NCBI GenBank assembly: GCA_949775045.1
Contig: OX459097.1
Location: forward strand, 17,646,210-17,710,209
DNA length: 64,000 nt
DNA from: Metridium senile
Lineage: Eukaryota; Cnidaria; Anthozoa; Actiniaria; Metridiidae
Direction: 5' to 3'
The notes under the pieces are model-generated. The model searched no databases and was not told the origin of the DNA. It saw only the letters and a list, made by a program, of their open reading frames with translations. Both the position numbers and the translations under genes were made by a program. Positions 40,829 to 54,090 of this stretch are shown in pieces (the first letter of the stretch is position 1; every line of letters begins with the position of its first letter).

Positions 40829-43800
40829 GTTATTTTTAACCGCGCGCCGATGTAGATACATATTGAGCGCGCGGGTGGGTTCCTGTGGTGTATTTGTTTG
40901 AATGCGTGCGGATGGGGTTTTTGTGGCTTTTTGCAAGCAATCATTCGTCAAAGTCGCGCGGTATCGAAGAGGGAGGTATTTTGACAAGGTATGAAACTCG
41001 GTCACGTGACAAATTTAGTTTCGCGCGTAGTAGATCAGCCATGGGAGAAAATTTTATTTTTCCTTCGAATATATAAACTTTACGTTGATATTCAACTACG
41101 GTAAAAAGTATGATCACCCCGAACTCATCAAATGGGTTCAAATTTTTTTTTTAGAAAGGCAGCATGGAGTCGAGGTTCTTTCCAGGTTGCATAGGCAGAG
41201 TTTTCGGTAAACAGTCGGATTTTACAATCGTGAAGCAATCGTGAAAATATCGATTGAGCCGCGGTGTTGTGAAATACCACATTCACCGAAAAAGTTGGCG
41301 ATTATTTTCTTGCATCTAAATTTTGGATTGTTAAAATGACTTTAAATTGAAAATTAGAATACAGGAGAATGTATTTTATTGTGGAAATCATGGGCTGGCG
41401 AATGGAGAGTCGAAAAGATCGTGATTTGCACGGCACTGCATTGTCTGCTACTACAATGAGTTTAGCTTAACACTCAAAACACCTGATTCAAGTGAGCACT
41501 TGTATGTGCTTTTGAAGTCACCGATGCTCTTCACTATTACAAAAACCTGGAGAAAGTTTTTCTCGTAGTTCTGGTGTGTGCAGGTAATGATTGGAGTTGA
41601 AGTTTTGTCAAAACGACTGATATTGTCTTGTGCAAATCAACTAACAGCCGAGCTAAACAGTGAATTCGTGATGGCCGCTTTGCGAAGTTTTCCACGCTTG
41701 AAAAAAATTCAACTTTATTTCGTAAACACTTTAGTTAGTTAGCAGTTCCAACAATAGTAAATATGTTATGAAAATGTGAAGCGTTTACAATTATATTTTA
41801 TAAGCTTTTGCCGAAAGACTTTAGCTAAACTACAAAATTTACAGATTCTATAAATACACTTTGAATGAAAATCTATTAACATTGTAAAATAAACTTACGC
41901 AGGCATTTAGTTAAAAATTGATGATTACTTTTTTTCTGCATTATGATTTTTTATGAAATATATACCAAGCTTTCGGCCATATTGTTATATTGTTTGATGA
42001 TGGTTGCACTCTATGCCTTACCACAAAATAAAATATTAAAGAATATATGTTTAAGAGGGCTTAGGCCTATATAGGCATTTCATTATTAAAAACAATCCTC
42101 CTCCGCAGGCAACCACTTTCGAAGCAAGTTGTTAACTTGGACTATTATTTCTTATTATTATTTTTATTACTCATTGTAACGTTTCAATTATTAATTAATT
42201 ATTTTATTGATTTTTATGTTACTTGAAAATGATGCCAGCGACATCGAAACGTCGTGAAATAAGCGTTCTGTCTTATATTATCAAAATTTGTCCAAAAGCC
42301 ACTCTTTTGAAGATTATTTTATTATATATATTATGTACAGTTGATGTGATATTTTACAATTTTTATCAACTAATAAAGATATGTAGATGTAGTTGTAAAG
42401 GAAGTGTTTCAACGCAAAATATCGTTATTCAAAACAAGTGTACAGCCGGATGGTATGAAACACAGGAAGCCCACGGTAATGCCAGTTGCTCTCGGCCATC
42501 AGCCGTCGAGTAACGTTCTTCTGTTTCTCGGCGCAAGCCTAGAGGAACACAGGCTCTGGGTACGAGATTGGGTTACACGTGAAGACTGTTTGTCCGTGTA
42601 ACCAAGTTCACAAGTCAGTTCACAATTGTATTCACACACATGATAAATAAATTATGATTTAAATACATAACCAAGGAACAAGCACACAAAAACACGGAAA
42701 CATACGAAATGTAATATACAAACAACAACAAACAAAATAAACAGACATTATAAAATAATTGGGGTAGTACACGCGCGTTGATTGGTCAACAACCCGTGTT
42801 TCATGAGAGCATCAAACACACCCACGCCATTTTAAAGCGCGCGCGCTCATTTAATGATCAGCTTTTTCGTTTTGTTACAATTACATTGTTTTTTGACACT
42901 AGCATTTAAATTAAAACGATAAGTTTTTTTAAGTTTTTTCGTTGTTTTGATCTTTCACGCACGCTTATTAGTCGTTTTCGATGAAATGCAACGTAGGGAG
43001 AAATGACATCGTCAAACGAATAAAAGGGATTTTTTTTCGTGTTTTTGTGCGATTTATATTGTTATTTTAGGTCCAAACACTCGGCTTTGTCTCGTGTTTG
43101 GACTGATCTGCTCTCGAATTCTCCCAAACGCATCTCGGTTTTCATAAGCGCGTGAAAACACAGAAGAAGTATTTCATTTCTTAAATCAAAAGAAAATTAA
43201 GGAAGAAAACATGCACTAAGAAACGAGCCATGATATTATAAATAGGTCGGTTGCGCCAAAGGGAGCACGGTCGAAACTGGTCTTAAAAACAGATGCAGAA
43301 TGGATGTTAAAATACACTCTAAAATACACGGGTTATAGACGACTCGTATCAACCTTTCGACTATCCGCGTAAGGTTGCCATATCCAGTGGCCCTAAGCAA
43401 TCACGTACATATGCAAAGCAAATGCAAATTATTCATCCAGTTAGTCATGCGCTGTAAAAGTGACGTGGATTGTCAATTGTTTATGAGACTTGCGACCAAA
43501 GTACCCTGGGTGCCAGAGAAATAATTTTCCGGGTCGACTATGGCGAGCGCGAAATAATTCCTTTGGCGCCAGGGTACGACCAAAGTGGACAGTATTCGTC
43601 GTTTCCTGTTTTTTATTATTAGTTTGTTTTCGTTGTCGGTTTGCTGTTAGCGTTTGTTATCTGTGATATGTAGCATTTATTAGTCAACTATTGTTAAAGT
43701 TGGTTTATGCGCAAAATTGCATAGTCTCCCCCACAGCCGTGTTTATAGCCTCGTCACGCAAAGCTCCCTTATCACACACTCCACAGTTTCTACGGATTAT

Positions 43801-44676
43801 AGCTGTAAGATTTTGTACGTGGCAAAATGTGCAAAACAAGGACATACTTTAACACAGCCAATTATCGTTTTAATTGGGCGATGACATCGTTTCATACAAA
43901 CTTGAAATTCGATTACTCTTTTTTATAAAATGCTATCGTCGCTCACAGTGCACTATAATCAGATGTCTCGTAGCCTTTGCAGTTAATACAGTTGCCTTGG
44001 AGGATAGGTGTGAGGCTCGGGGGTTAGCCTTACCCTGAGTCCCCCTCCCCATCCAGGGCAACTGCAGCTACAGAGGAGATATATAATTTATACGGCGATC
44101 GTCCATGACGAGCCCTTTTAAACGGACTTGGGTATGTTTTAGGGGTGGTGTTGAATATTGAAGTGTTATTAGGGTGTTATTTTTTGTTAATTTATATTTT
44201 TATTGTGCCAAATAAATATTTTCAGAAATATTCACGAGTTCGTTTTTCGAGATACTTTATCTAGAGTAATGTTTTTTTACATACCTTGACATTACATAAG
44301 AGCACGTAGAATGTGACGTCTGTTATGCTTGGTTGTTGTGCTAAAGAAGGTGTTGCCTGCTCGCCAGAGCACTAAGTCTGAACAGACCTTGACATTGGCG
44401 ATACTAAGAGTGCTGACATTCTTAATCTATCTTTAGTTGACAATTATATTCCCTTGGCGTACAAAAGGTTACATTTGGATGAGTAATGCAAGTTTAATTC
44501 GATCGTATGTAAACAACACCGAATTCCAAAATCAGTATGTATACAACTGGTTCAAAAAAGGTTGACTAGTGAAAAGTTTATTCCAATACCGAAATGCATT
44601 GTTGATCTTTTTAAACTCAGATTCAAATACTAAATATATAGATTTGCTTTCTACGTACGTATAATTGCAGGTATAC
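40829..44676. other. Intergenic DNA right of the decarboxylase gene
   Basis: No gene recognised. It holds a hammerhead-like motif near 42223, and a CTTTCGGCC fragment with TGATGATGG near 41970-42003 that may belong to the same Penelope-like remnant. A 70-80 bp palindrome lies at about 43500-43578 (GTACCCTGGGTGCCAGAG / TTTGGCGCCAGGGTAC), a short hairpin at 43072-43105 (TCCAAACACTCGG arms) and another at 43990-44060 (CAGTTGCC / GGCAACTG). Confidence 0.5.
42219..42258 (+). ncRNA. Degenerate hammerhead-like motif (Penelope-like)
   Basis: TTGAAAA (42223-42229) sits where CTGANGA belongs. C3 and G8 are changed together to U and A, so they could still pair. A short GATG/CATC stem II, GAAA (42246-42249), a minimal ACGT stem III and C42253 at the cleavage site follow. 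Stem I has only about four weak pairs. Likely a decayed copy. Confidence 0.35.
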
Positions 44677-44815
44677 TCCTAATTGCAAGAACTTTGTCCT
44701 GACTTTTGTAATTTAGTGAGAAAGGAATTCATTAAAAGACAAAAGAAGATCATTCAAACTGAACTGTTTCTTTTGTTATTCCTTTCTTACTAAATTACTA
44801 AATTACTAATGTTCT
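44677..44815. repeat. Dispersed repeat copy B (inverse of 34855-34985)
   Basis: See copy A. Inverse orientation, similar order of blocks, plus a short duplication of TACTAAATTACTAAATTACTAA at the right edge, described here as three TACTAAAT-like units. Confidence 0.6.
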
Positions 44816-45614
44816 TTTTCTTCGTGTGACAACATTTTTGCAGTTAGGTGTATATATTGTTTTGTTGAGTGAACACTATGGGAAAGCAAGTTAATACTAC
44901 TGTACTGTACTTGCAGCACAAGCACGAACAAGCAAAATATGATATGAATAAAACAATTAGGGGCAAACCATTTGACTTTTAAGTGGGAGGTGGGGGATTT
45001 CTACTGGTGGTGATGATGATAATGCAGGTTATGGATGATTATGATTATCGACGAACATTATAAAGATAAATGGAGTTTCTGACAATCAGCGACGAAGGAG
45101 CGTTGCTGTCAGAAATTGATATTCTGCCGGCATGGTTAAAGGGGCCTGGGTATGAGCAAAGGCTCATGGGTAGTGAGTATATATGGGCACGTGTAACAGA
45201 GTTTAACCATCTAGGCTAGTCAGGCTTCACGCACAGTTTTCTTCGTTTTTGATCTTGGGAGAATTCTTGACCTTGGCAATCCTTGTAAGAATCTAAGTTT
45301 TTACATAGTTTTAACAATCGTTAATATGTGATGCTCTCTAACCCCCGGAGAGTGAAGGTTGCTCTATAATTCTGCATTAGGTCGACGTCGGGGACTACGT
45401 TTCCACGGTTTTTTGGCCACAGGGTGGACCTAGGGTGTTTTTTTTACGTGGTTTAGCGGTTTTTGGTATCTGGCAGTTTTTACATCAACTAGTTGGGTAA
45501 TGCAATTATAGTGTATAATATAGTGTATATTAGTAGGTTGTTTGTCATATCACTCCTGACTGGCGAAAGAATCTAATAAACTATCTTACAGATGTCTTGT
45601 GTAGTGTAGTCAGA

Positions 45615-46310
45615 ATTGATGGATGGATGATAGTGATGATGATGAACGGATAATGATGACGATGATAATAATAAAGATGATGATGATGATGGTGATGATG
45701 ATGATGATGGACGGATAAAGATGACGATGATAATAATAAAGATGATGATGATAATGATGATGATGGAGTGATATTGATGACGATGATAATAATAAAGATG
45801 ATGGTGATGGTGATGATGATGATGATGATGGACGGATAAAGATGACGATGATAATAATAAAGATGATGATGATGATGGTGATGATGATGATGATGATGGA
45901 CGGATAAAGATGACGATGATAATAATAAAGATGATGATGATGATGGTGATGATGATGATGATGATGGACGGATAAAGATGACGATGATAATAATAAAGAT
46001 GATGATGGTGATGATTGTGATGATGATAATGATGATGATGATGATGGACGATGATGATGATTGATGGATGATGATGACGATGATAAAAATAGATGATGAT
46101 AATGGTGTTGGTTACGTAATTAATGTGATGGTGATGCCTGATGGACGATGATGATGATTGACGGATAATGATGACGATGATAATAATGATGATGTTGTTG
46201 GTAATGGTTATCAATGTGGTGGTGATGGATGGACGATGATGATGATGATAGACGGATAATGATGACGATGATAATGATTATGATAATAATAATGATGATG
46301 ATGATGGTGT
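45615..46310. repeat. GAT-rich minisatellite
   Basis: GAT triplets are organised in a higher-order unit of roughly 75 bp that contains GGACGGATAAAGATGACGAT and AATAATAAAGATGATG, in about six diverging copies. His/Ser/Ile-rich ORFs on the minus strand are artefacts of the repeat. Confidence 0.9.
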
Positions 46311-47632
46311 TGGTAATATATAATGGTTGCTGATGCTGACGTCGAGAAAATGTTGATGAATGGACAACTTGAATACTTGAATACTAATGTTACAATAAAT
46401 GTTAAAACTAATGCAACGAACAAACATTTTTTTTTTTTAAATGATTGAAAATGAGCTAAGAGTGGAAACACGTGACCAAATGTTACAAAATGCTAAGACT
46501 GAAAGCATACAGCTACACCAGCTGGAAATAAAGTGCTCCTTATTGATATTTAGTGTAATTAAGCTAAAACAAGGGTTTCTATAAACATTGAAGTATGTTT
46601 AACTATTGTTTTTACACAAACCGCTCAAATATTTCCTGAACCATCCATTAAATTGGTGAAAAGCAAACAAGGTATCGTTTACTGAAAGAGGAAAAGATTC
46701 GTCATCAAAATCAAAAATTTGTTCTAAATTTCCGGTATAAATACCGTGGTTGTTGAGTCTATTGGGTCAATACTGCATTTATCACACGTGTCACGGGAGT
46801 TGTCGTAGCGAGAGCGGGAAAACTCACTGAATCGACCACATAAATCACCACGTGCCTACACTAATATCCTTATATAAATAAACCAGATAATGCAGTAAAA
46901 TAAACCAATATAAACCAAGATTACATCCAGAAATCGTCTGAAAACGTCTTTAATTTTTAATGTTTTTCAATTGCATGTCTTAGACTAATTTGTGTTCTTA
47001 AACAACAATCATTGGCTAAGAGAACTAAGTTGAGAGTAAATCAAATGTTGCAATACATGTGCTAATTACCTTCTCTCACTCGATTGGTAGACAGTGCTCT
47101 ATCAGTGTCCGGAAGTCCATCATTCAAGCTTCACAGTCTGCTAGTTTTACAAGGATAATCGTTCGAAAATCACAGAGATTCTCACCTTGTTTTCCAAAGA
47201 AACAAGAAGATTTACGTCTGCCACGGGCCTCAAAACTACTGCCTGTTTTCCTGTATTATAAACTTAGTGGAGCTCCAAACTAAACCCATGACCTCATAGG
47301 GTGTTGATATAATTTAGAAATAACCCGTGGTAAATACTACTGGTTTCCTATTACTGATCAAAGAGAAGATTATATTGCTTCAAAGTAGAGATACGCCTTG
47401 AGATAGAAACGATTCAAGTGAAAGACCTTCGTCCCCAGGTGACAAGTGTGAATTGTAGGACTTCGGAGAACAGTGTTCCGACGTTTGTTTTAAATATTCA
47501 ATCTAGTGACGGGTCGGCTGTAGAACGAGCTTGAATTACATCACTTTCATTGGTTAGGATTTTATCATTCGGATTGACACGAAGTTGAAAGACGGATACA
47601 CTCTTGAGCGAGGTGATCAGAAAACTTGAATC
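46311..47632. other. Upstream region of the Sushi-domain gene
   Basis: AT-rich upstream DNA. The composition becomes more balanced from about 47400, and no TATA box is obvious near the start codon. The 5' untranslated region and promoter probably lie within the last few hundred bases. Confidence 0.3.
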
Positions 47633-47708
47633 ATGCCGTTCATCTTTTGGTCTTTCTTGTGTGTTACTTTGCTCTTTTTGTCCCCAGTGGAAGGACTCAA
47701 GACAAAAG
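47633..47708 (+). CDS. First coding exon (signal peptide) of a secreted or membrane protein
   Basis: ATG opens MPFIFWSFLCVTLLFLSP then VEGLKTK: a short start, a hydrophobic core of about 14 residues and a small-residue cleavage region. This is a classical eukaryotic signal peptide. The exon ends in phase 1 at a GTAAGC donor (47709). The phase matches the phase-1 Sushi exon at 58790, so both are taken as one gene whose first intron is about 11 kb. Exons missed in between cannot be excluded. Confidence 0.6.
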
Positions 47709-50155
47709 GTAAGCGCAAACTGCGTTGTCGTTGTGCAGTGTATTCGTTACACGAGGGATGCTGTGTGCTGATAAAACATGTCGTTCAAATGCGAGCACAA
47801 CAGTGTTTATAGCAAAACCGTACTAAATTAGAGACCGCAAAAGTCTAGCCGGGAATGAATGATTTAGATAGTCAATATAAAAACTATTCTAACATACCCT
47901 TGAAGACTTCTTTGATTCGATTGTTTGATTGTAAAGTTCGCGTCAAGCATGGGGAATTTCGACCGTAGCTTTGTAATTGAAACCTTTCGATCGCGACTCA
48001 TGCAATACCTGAATTCTAGACGAAGAACCAGAGATTATACGATTTTCAATCGCGAATTAAGAGCCAATTCATGTCCACTGGCCACACAACAAGATTTCAT
48101 TTATCTGTAGAATGAATCATCAGTCGGTGATTGCCAGTCTTGTTTTTTAATCTTCAACGGCTCGTCGTTAATAGAGACTGCGGATGTTTGGACAAAACAT
48201 TCTTGTCAAATCCTATAGTTATAAGAGTAGCTAAGAACCTCAGACACTCAAGTGCATACGGTATATAATAAGCGATCGCATGCCGTATTGAGAATCGAGT
48301 ATTTGATCTCTAGGCCATGCTGCAGTGCTATAAACATGTTGATCAAGTGTTCCTGGCGCGTGCAGCTTTTTAGATCTCTCTGATAAGGAATACTTCTTGA
48401 GTGATCAATACTAAAAAGGCTTTTATTTCTCGACCTTGCATCGATAATATCACCCTCTTAGACTGGCGAGCTATAAATGGAGAGCATTTTCGATGTTTAA
48501 GCACAGCGTAGGTTGTGATAGGTACCCGCAGTAAAACCACAAATTGAAAACTCGTTCTTATTATCGGATAACCGAGTGTGTTACTTGTAACCACATTTTG
48601 TCCAAAAGTAAATAATTCAATTCAACCTGGCGGAAATGCACTAATTCATGTCACCTATGCTTCAACATTTATTATCACCAAACCTAAATCATATGGTTTT
48701 CATAATGATTTTGGCAATTTTTCGATGTTTTTAAAACATCTATTCATTCTTTGTTTTTGCTTTGGAAACCATTGTCAGGCTTTAAATTTATGATTGAATT
48801 TCATTTTTTGCAAATAATGCATTTTGACAAAGAAGATAACAGAGGTTATTTTTAACTAAAATTATTCTTAAAAAAATAGGTGATGATTTCTTGGGATATT
48901 TTTGCGAATAGTAACACCTGATTTTATATTGTGCAAAATATTTTTTTTCACATTTTTTTTTTAAATAAAGAGAGATCATTAGCATGTTTTGCCAAAACCC
49001 CAGAACATATGAATAACTCATAAGTTCTTTCATGTGTGTTTTAGTGATAAACTTTGCTTCATCTTCAAAAATGCTAATTTTTTAACGTTTGCATTGTTTG
49101 AATAGATTTTTATTTAAACAAAAAATTACTATATTTTTTAATTGTTTTCTTTGTATATTTAAAAGAGATTTCGCTCATTTCCATTGGTAAATAATAAGTG
49201 TTCCTCGTATTTTTATTTCGTTATTGCATTATCCTGTTCTGCATTCGTATTTTAAATACTATAATTGATTCTTATATTGCAAAAAAGAAATCACGGCTAA
49301 CTAGTTTCACACAGAAATCGTATGATGTTCAAGCGAACTTGCACGTCAATAAAATTACAAATATATAATTAAACAAATAATTGATAAATACTTTATTAGG
49401 AGACCTATCCTTGTTATTCTCGTAATATGTGCCTGTAATTTGTGTTGGTTTTTTTCTCATTTTGTATAGTTGTAGTAATTGTAGTTTTGGTAAAAATAGT
49501 AATAATTAATAATAATGATTTCTAATCGCTTTTACTAAGATTTTTCCTAGCTTTGTTTGCATGAAAATCATGACAGATATTCTGGTTGCCTAGATTTGCA
49601 TTATATCTGCATATTTTTTACACATAATTGTGCAATCGTTATTTGCTTTATTTGAAAGACGAAGGCAAAAATATGACTTTTATTGACGTACTTTAGTTAT
49701 TTTTGATTCGACCGACATATAATCATATTGAAAATATAATGTTTGACTAGTTTATTTGTTTTTCTTTTCTTATAATTAGTACAATTGTCAGTCATATTTA
49801 AGATTAATTGAAATCATTACAGATCCGAACATTATCAGGAAATAGCCATGTTAAACAAGCCATTTGAACCACGTGGTTTCAAGCAATGATCCAATGTCAA
49901 GATAGAACACGGAAATTCATTTCAAACATTCTTATAAAAAAACACGCGCAAAAAGGGCAGACATTTAAAGCAACAATTACGAAATATGTATATATAGTCT
50001 AATTATGAACGATGTTTTAGAAAGTAAGTGCAACGCAAGGTGGAAGATAAGTTATAAATTTACTTATGTTGGAAGAGAGGGGTCTAGGACGAGTATTATA
50101 CTTGAGTGATTCTTTTTTATCAACCGCTGACCAAAACTCGGACAGAGGGGTCAAT
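47709..50155 (+). other. Intron 1 of the Sushi-domain gene, left part
   Basis: AT-rich, particularly 48800-49800. No exon, TIR pair or array recognised. Confidence 0.45.
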
Positions 50156-50159
50156 CAGT

Positions 50160-50555
<396 letters not shown>

Positions 50556-50559
50556 CAAA

Positions 50560-52220
50560 ACATTTAATTGTTTTGTACAATAACCTCAGAACAATACATT
50601 TTTACTGTACAAATAATGATGTTTACTGTTAATAGATATTCCATTGACATGACTTCCAAAAACAATAAGGAGACTCAAAAAGAAAACGGAGAAAAAGGTC
50701 CGGGAAAAAATGTGAATTTCTTCAGTTTCACTTTATTACAGTACAAACAGTGATGTTTAATATTTGATACAATCATTCAAGGGTTATTCCCGGCAGTAGA
50801 TGTAATTCTGAATGAATAGGCAGAGTTCTTCCAACAAATAAACAACAAAAGGAGGAAAGGTGAATTTCTTCAGTTTCACATTATTACTGTACAAACAGTA
50901 ATGTTTACTCTTCGATTAGTTGAAGTGTTATTCGGAGACCCTACTCAATGTTGAAACACAAGGTCTATGATCTTTCTAATCTCGTCAAGGTCCTCAATAG
51001 TTTCCTCTCAAACGATGAAAGAAAGGTTCAATCCATTGGATATATTTATTGTACAAGTAATTGTGGCATACAGGACCTCAGTGATAGTCTTACAGCTGCG
51101 ATTTTAAGAAGATTAACTGCACCGTGGGAACAATTCCAGGGATTCTTTTATCTCCTGCGATGTGCATCCAAACATTTCGTTCTACGTTCCGCTACGTTTT
51201 TGTTCCAATAATTAGGGATTGATTTTACATAGGTTATACAGAGTTGTAGATTAAAAGATACTTTTCATTTTCACTTTTCATTTTTTTTTTTTTTTTTTTT
51301 ACTTTTTTACAATATCTTTTCTAACCACCTAATTTTCCATGCTTTGTTCGTTTGAATACTTTATTTTTCAGACAAATGTTTTCTTTTCTTTGATATTTTT
51401 CTTTTTACTTTAAACGTGTTATTTTCGTTACGCTTTTCGTTCACATTTTTCAAAGCTTAAGGTTCTTTAACTCTACATTTATCTCAGTTTCTAATAAAAA
51501 GAGTTTATTAGGAGCTATTTTTTCTTATTAATGTCTGAAATGAAGGTATGCCGTCATTTCGTCTTGTAGTGTCCATCCGATTGCAAACACAAGCGAGCTC
51601 CTACCTTTTTTTTCTTACGAGTTTTGTGTGTCAAAATGGTCAAAAGTACTAAATGAGTGCAGCCTAATTTGAAAGAAATTGACGAAGCCTGCGTTCAACA
51701 AGGGGATGGACTATAAAATATTTTTCTATTTGTTTAATCGATACTTTCAATCAAACAATTCATACGTGATTTTAAGTGCAACCCATTTAAAAGTGTTGTA
51801 AATATAAATTGGCCGATACTTGAATCAAGTGCTTTTTGTCCCACCTCAATATTGCGAAATTGAAACTACTAGTTTTTTTACAGAATTTCGAAAACCACTT
51901 TCAATGAGGCATAAAAAATATATGCTAAGTTTAAATGAGCTATCTACATAGCTATACTAATAGTCTATACTCAACCTGACAGATATATTACTCAGCCTGA
52001 CAGATATATTATATAAACGATTCAAATACATCTATTTCTTTTGCCGTCATCAATACCCTAAAAAGGACTCGCCTTCTTTACAAAGGTGAACCAGGAATGA
52101 TTGATTGAGTGATCTTTTATAACACTTGAAACATTATATTAAGGCCTACATCACGTTACTTATCATTGAAATCGTCGTTTTTCCAAATTATGTTTCCGGA
52201 AAATAAACGTCTTTTCCCTG
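50560..52220 (+). other. Intron DNA with a poly-T tract
   Basis: A near-duplicate pair reads TTCTTCAGTTTCAC then TTATTAC-G/T-GTACAAACAG at about 50718 and 50867. A T-run lies at 51281-51300. No exon recognised. Confidence 0.45.
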
Positions 52221-52227
52221 AGTCTTA

Positions 52228-52427
52228 CAGTGCGAATCAAAAAAACCGTAGGCACCAACCTAGAAGTATTTTAGAAATCGTTTGTTATTCGTTGAACAAC
52301 TCAGAAACAACTACATCACTGCAAGAAGTTTGACTGATATGTAGTATGATAAACCTTTTGTAGTTAGAGTTGTTTGTGAGTTTTTCTAAAATATTTTTTG
52401 GTGTCCACGGTTTTTCAATTCGCACTG
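52228..52427. mobile_element. 200-bp Tc1/mariner-like MITE
   Basis: Inverted ends CAGTGCGAATCAAAAA and CGGTAGGCACC-like sequence, with TA outside each terminus (52226-52227, 52428-52429). CAGTG-type ends and a TA target are typical of Tc1/mariner. No ORF. Confidence 0.75.
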
Positions 52428-53002
52428 TAAAAGAGCAACCGTCTTCTCCATTACAGTAAACCCTGGTTGTCACACGCAAGCCCAAGAAGCGTGTTGTTAT
52501 TGTGAGCACAAGCCATACACTAGCACAAGCACAACCAATACACAAATACATCAATTTGCATATGTATACGTTTCTGGTTTTTCTCGACTGTAAAAGCCAA
52601 GCAAATATACACAACTTTCAGCTGTCTAGTTCATGCTAAACATGTCGTTTCGCTGCCACCGCGCACCAGTCGATCAACTGAACACAGACCTAATGATAGT
52701 GATGCATAAATTTTTCTACATACGATGTCATCTTGCATATAGTGATCGATTTGTTAAAATGCATTGTGTAAACGGCCTGCTACTGATAACCCGCAATGAC
52801 CTTCCTATTTTTACAGCTTGCCTGTTGTTGGTTCCTCATCACTTCACATATACAAGTGGCTTGCAATGCTAACATGCACTGCAAGTATTGTATATGGTAT
52901 GTCGATATTTGTCACATAGATAAAAACAAATACATAGAGATCATGACATCAATTGTGACAGGAGTAGAAAACAGGACTTGCGCCCAACTGACGATAGTTC
53001 TT

Positions 53003-53156
53003 TTCACAGTTCCGTTCAGTGATCACGAATGATCCTCAGTAGTTCCAAGTCGAGGTTCGCGTTGTTGCGCATGATAAACTATAGTTTTACTTTGCGCATG
53101 AACTCGAACTTCGACTTGGAACTTGTATTCGTGGTCACTGAACAGAACTGTGATAA
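53003..53156. mobile_element. About 150-bp hairpin MITE
   Basis: TCACAGTTCCGTTCAGTGA at the left is inverted at the right with one base difference. A second inverted pair inside is TTCCAAGTCGAGGTTCG / CGAACTTCGACTTGGAA. The unit folds as a long imperfect hairpin. Exact ends uncertain. Confidence 0.6.
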
Positions 53157-53659
53157 GGTCTATCGCGATAAGTATCCTATTTACAGAGATGCTAGTTATG
53201 CAGCCACGTGCATGTGTTGCAAATTTAATAGATAACATTACAATGCAGCTGTGACCAATCATTTTAAATACCCATTATAGTTTGTAAGTCAACCCTGTCT
53301 AATGCTACATGTATGTCACTGCACTATTTCAAATGCACTATTTAGGCATTCATTCAGGGTAAAAAAAATTGTAATGCATCCCCGCTTTATACTACAAGTA
53401 CTGTATTTACATTGTATTGCATTACGTTATTGTGTTGCATAGGCAATGTAATAGCTGTTTCAATTGCATAGGCTGCATGACGATGGGAATACAGAGCTCC
53501 CCATTGTGGTTTCAAATGTACATTACAATACGATTTACTGCACGGTTCATTGCACTTTATATATATGAACATTGCACAATAGGGCTTTCGTGAATATCCA
53601 ATTGTTTTCCCTTGTACTTTCCAATTTTCCGCGTACATTGCAATGCAATGCAAATCAAA

Positions 53660-54090
53660 GGTATTTTATTTATTTGAACGTTGCAGTCAACACCATCACT
53701 ACCCTACTCACAAGGTGTTGCTTTACCATAGGACCTAAATTAAATGCTTTCCATGCATTGATTGCAGTTTATTTACAATGTCGGTTCTCTGCAGAGGTAT
53801 TTTCTGTATTTGAACAATGCAGTCAACAAAATCACTTATACCCTATATATATTCGAAGGTTGCATGTAATTTCGATCTAAATGCTATCATTTCTAGTTTC
53901 CAAACTGTGGTCTTCCACATGCATTTCACTACTATAAAACAGTTATTTTCTGAATTAGGACAGTGTAGTTGACACAATCACTGCCCTTTTCCAGGTGTTG
54001 CGTGAAGTGTAGATCTAAATGCTATCCATTGTAGTTTCTAAAGGGGATCCAATGGCCATTGCACTTGACACAATCACTACCATATCGACG
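53660..54090 (+). repeat. Degenerate tandem repeat, about 100-145 bp period
   Basis: A block resembling GAACAATGCAGTCAACA then AATCACT recurs at about 53681, 53812, 53957 and 54058, with CTAAATGCTATC-type blocks between. It is an old, diverged tandem array in the intron. Confidence 0.5.

Noticed and set aside
41461..41600. Possible further decarboxylase exon after the stop
   Set aside because: The frame at 40520-40708 already ends in a family-like C-terminus with a stop, and nothing downstream resembles the long HDC tail.
45573..46471. His/Ser/Ile-rich minus-strand ORFs
   Set aside because: They arise from the GAT minisatellite.
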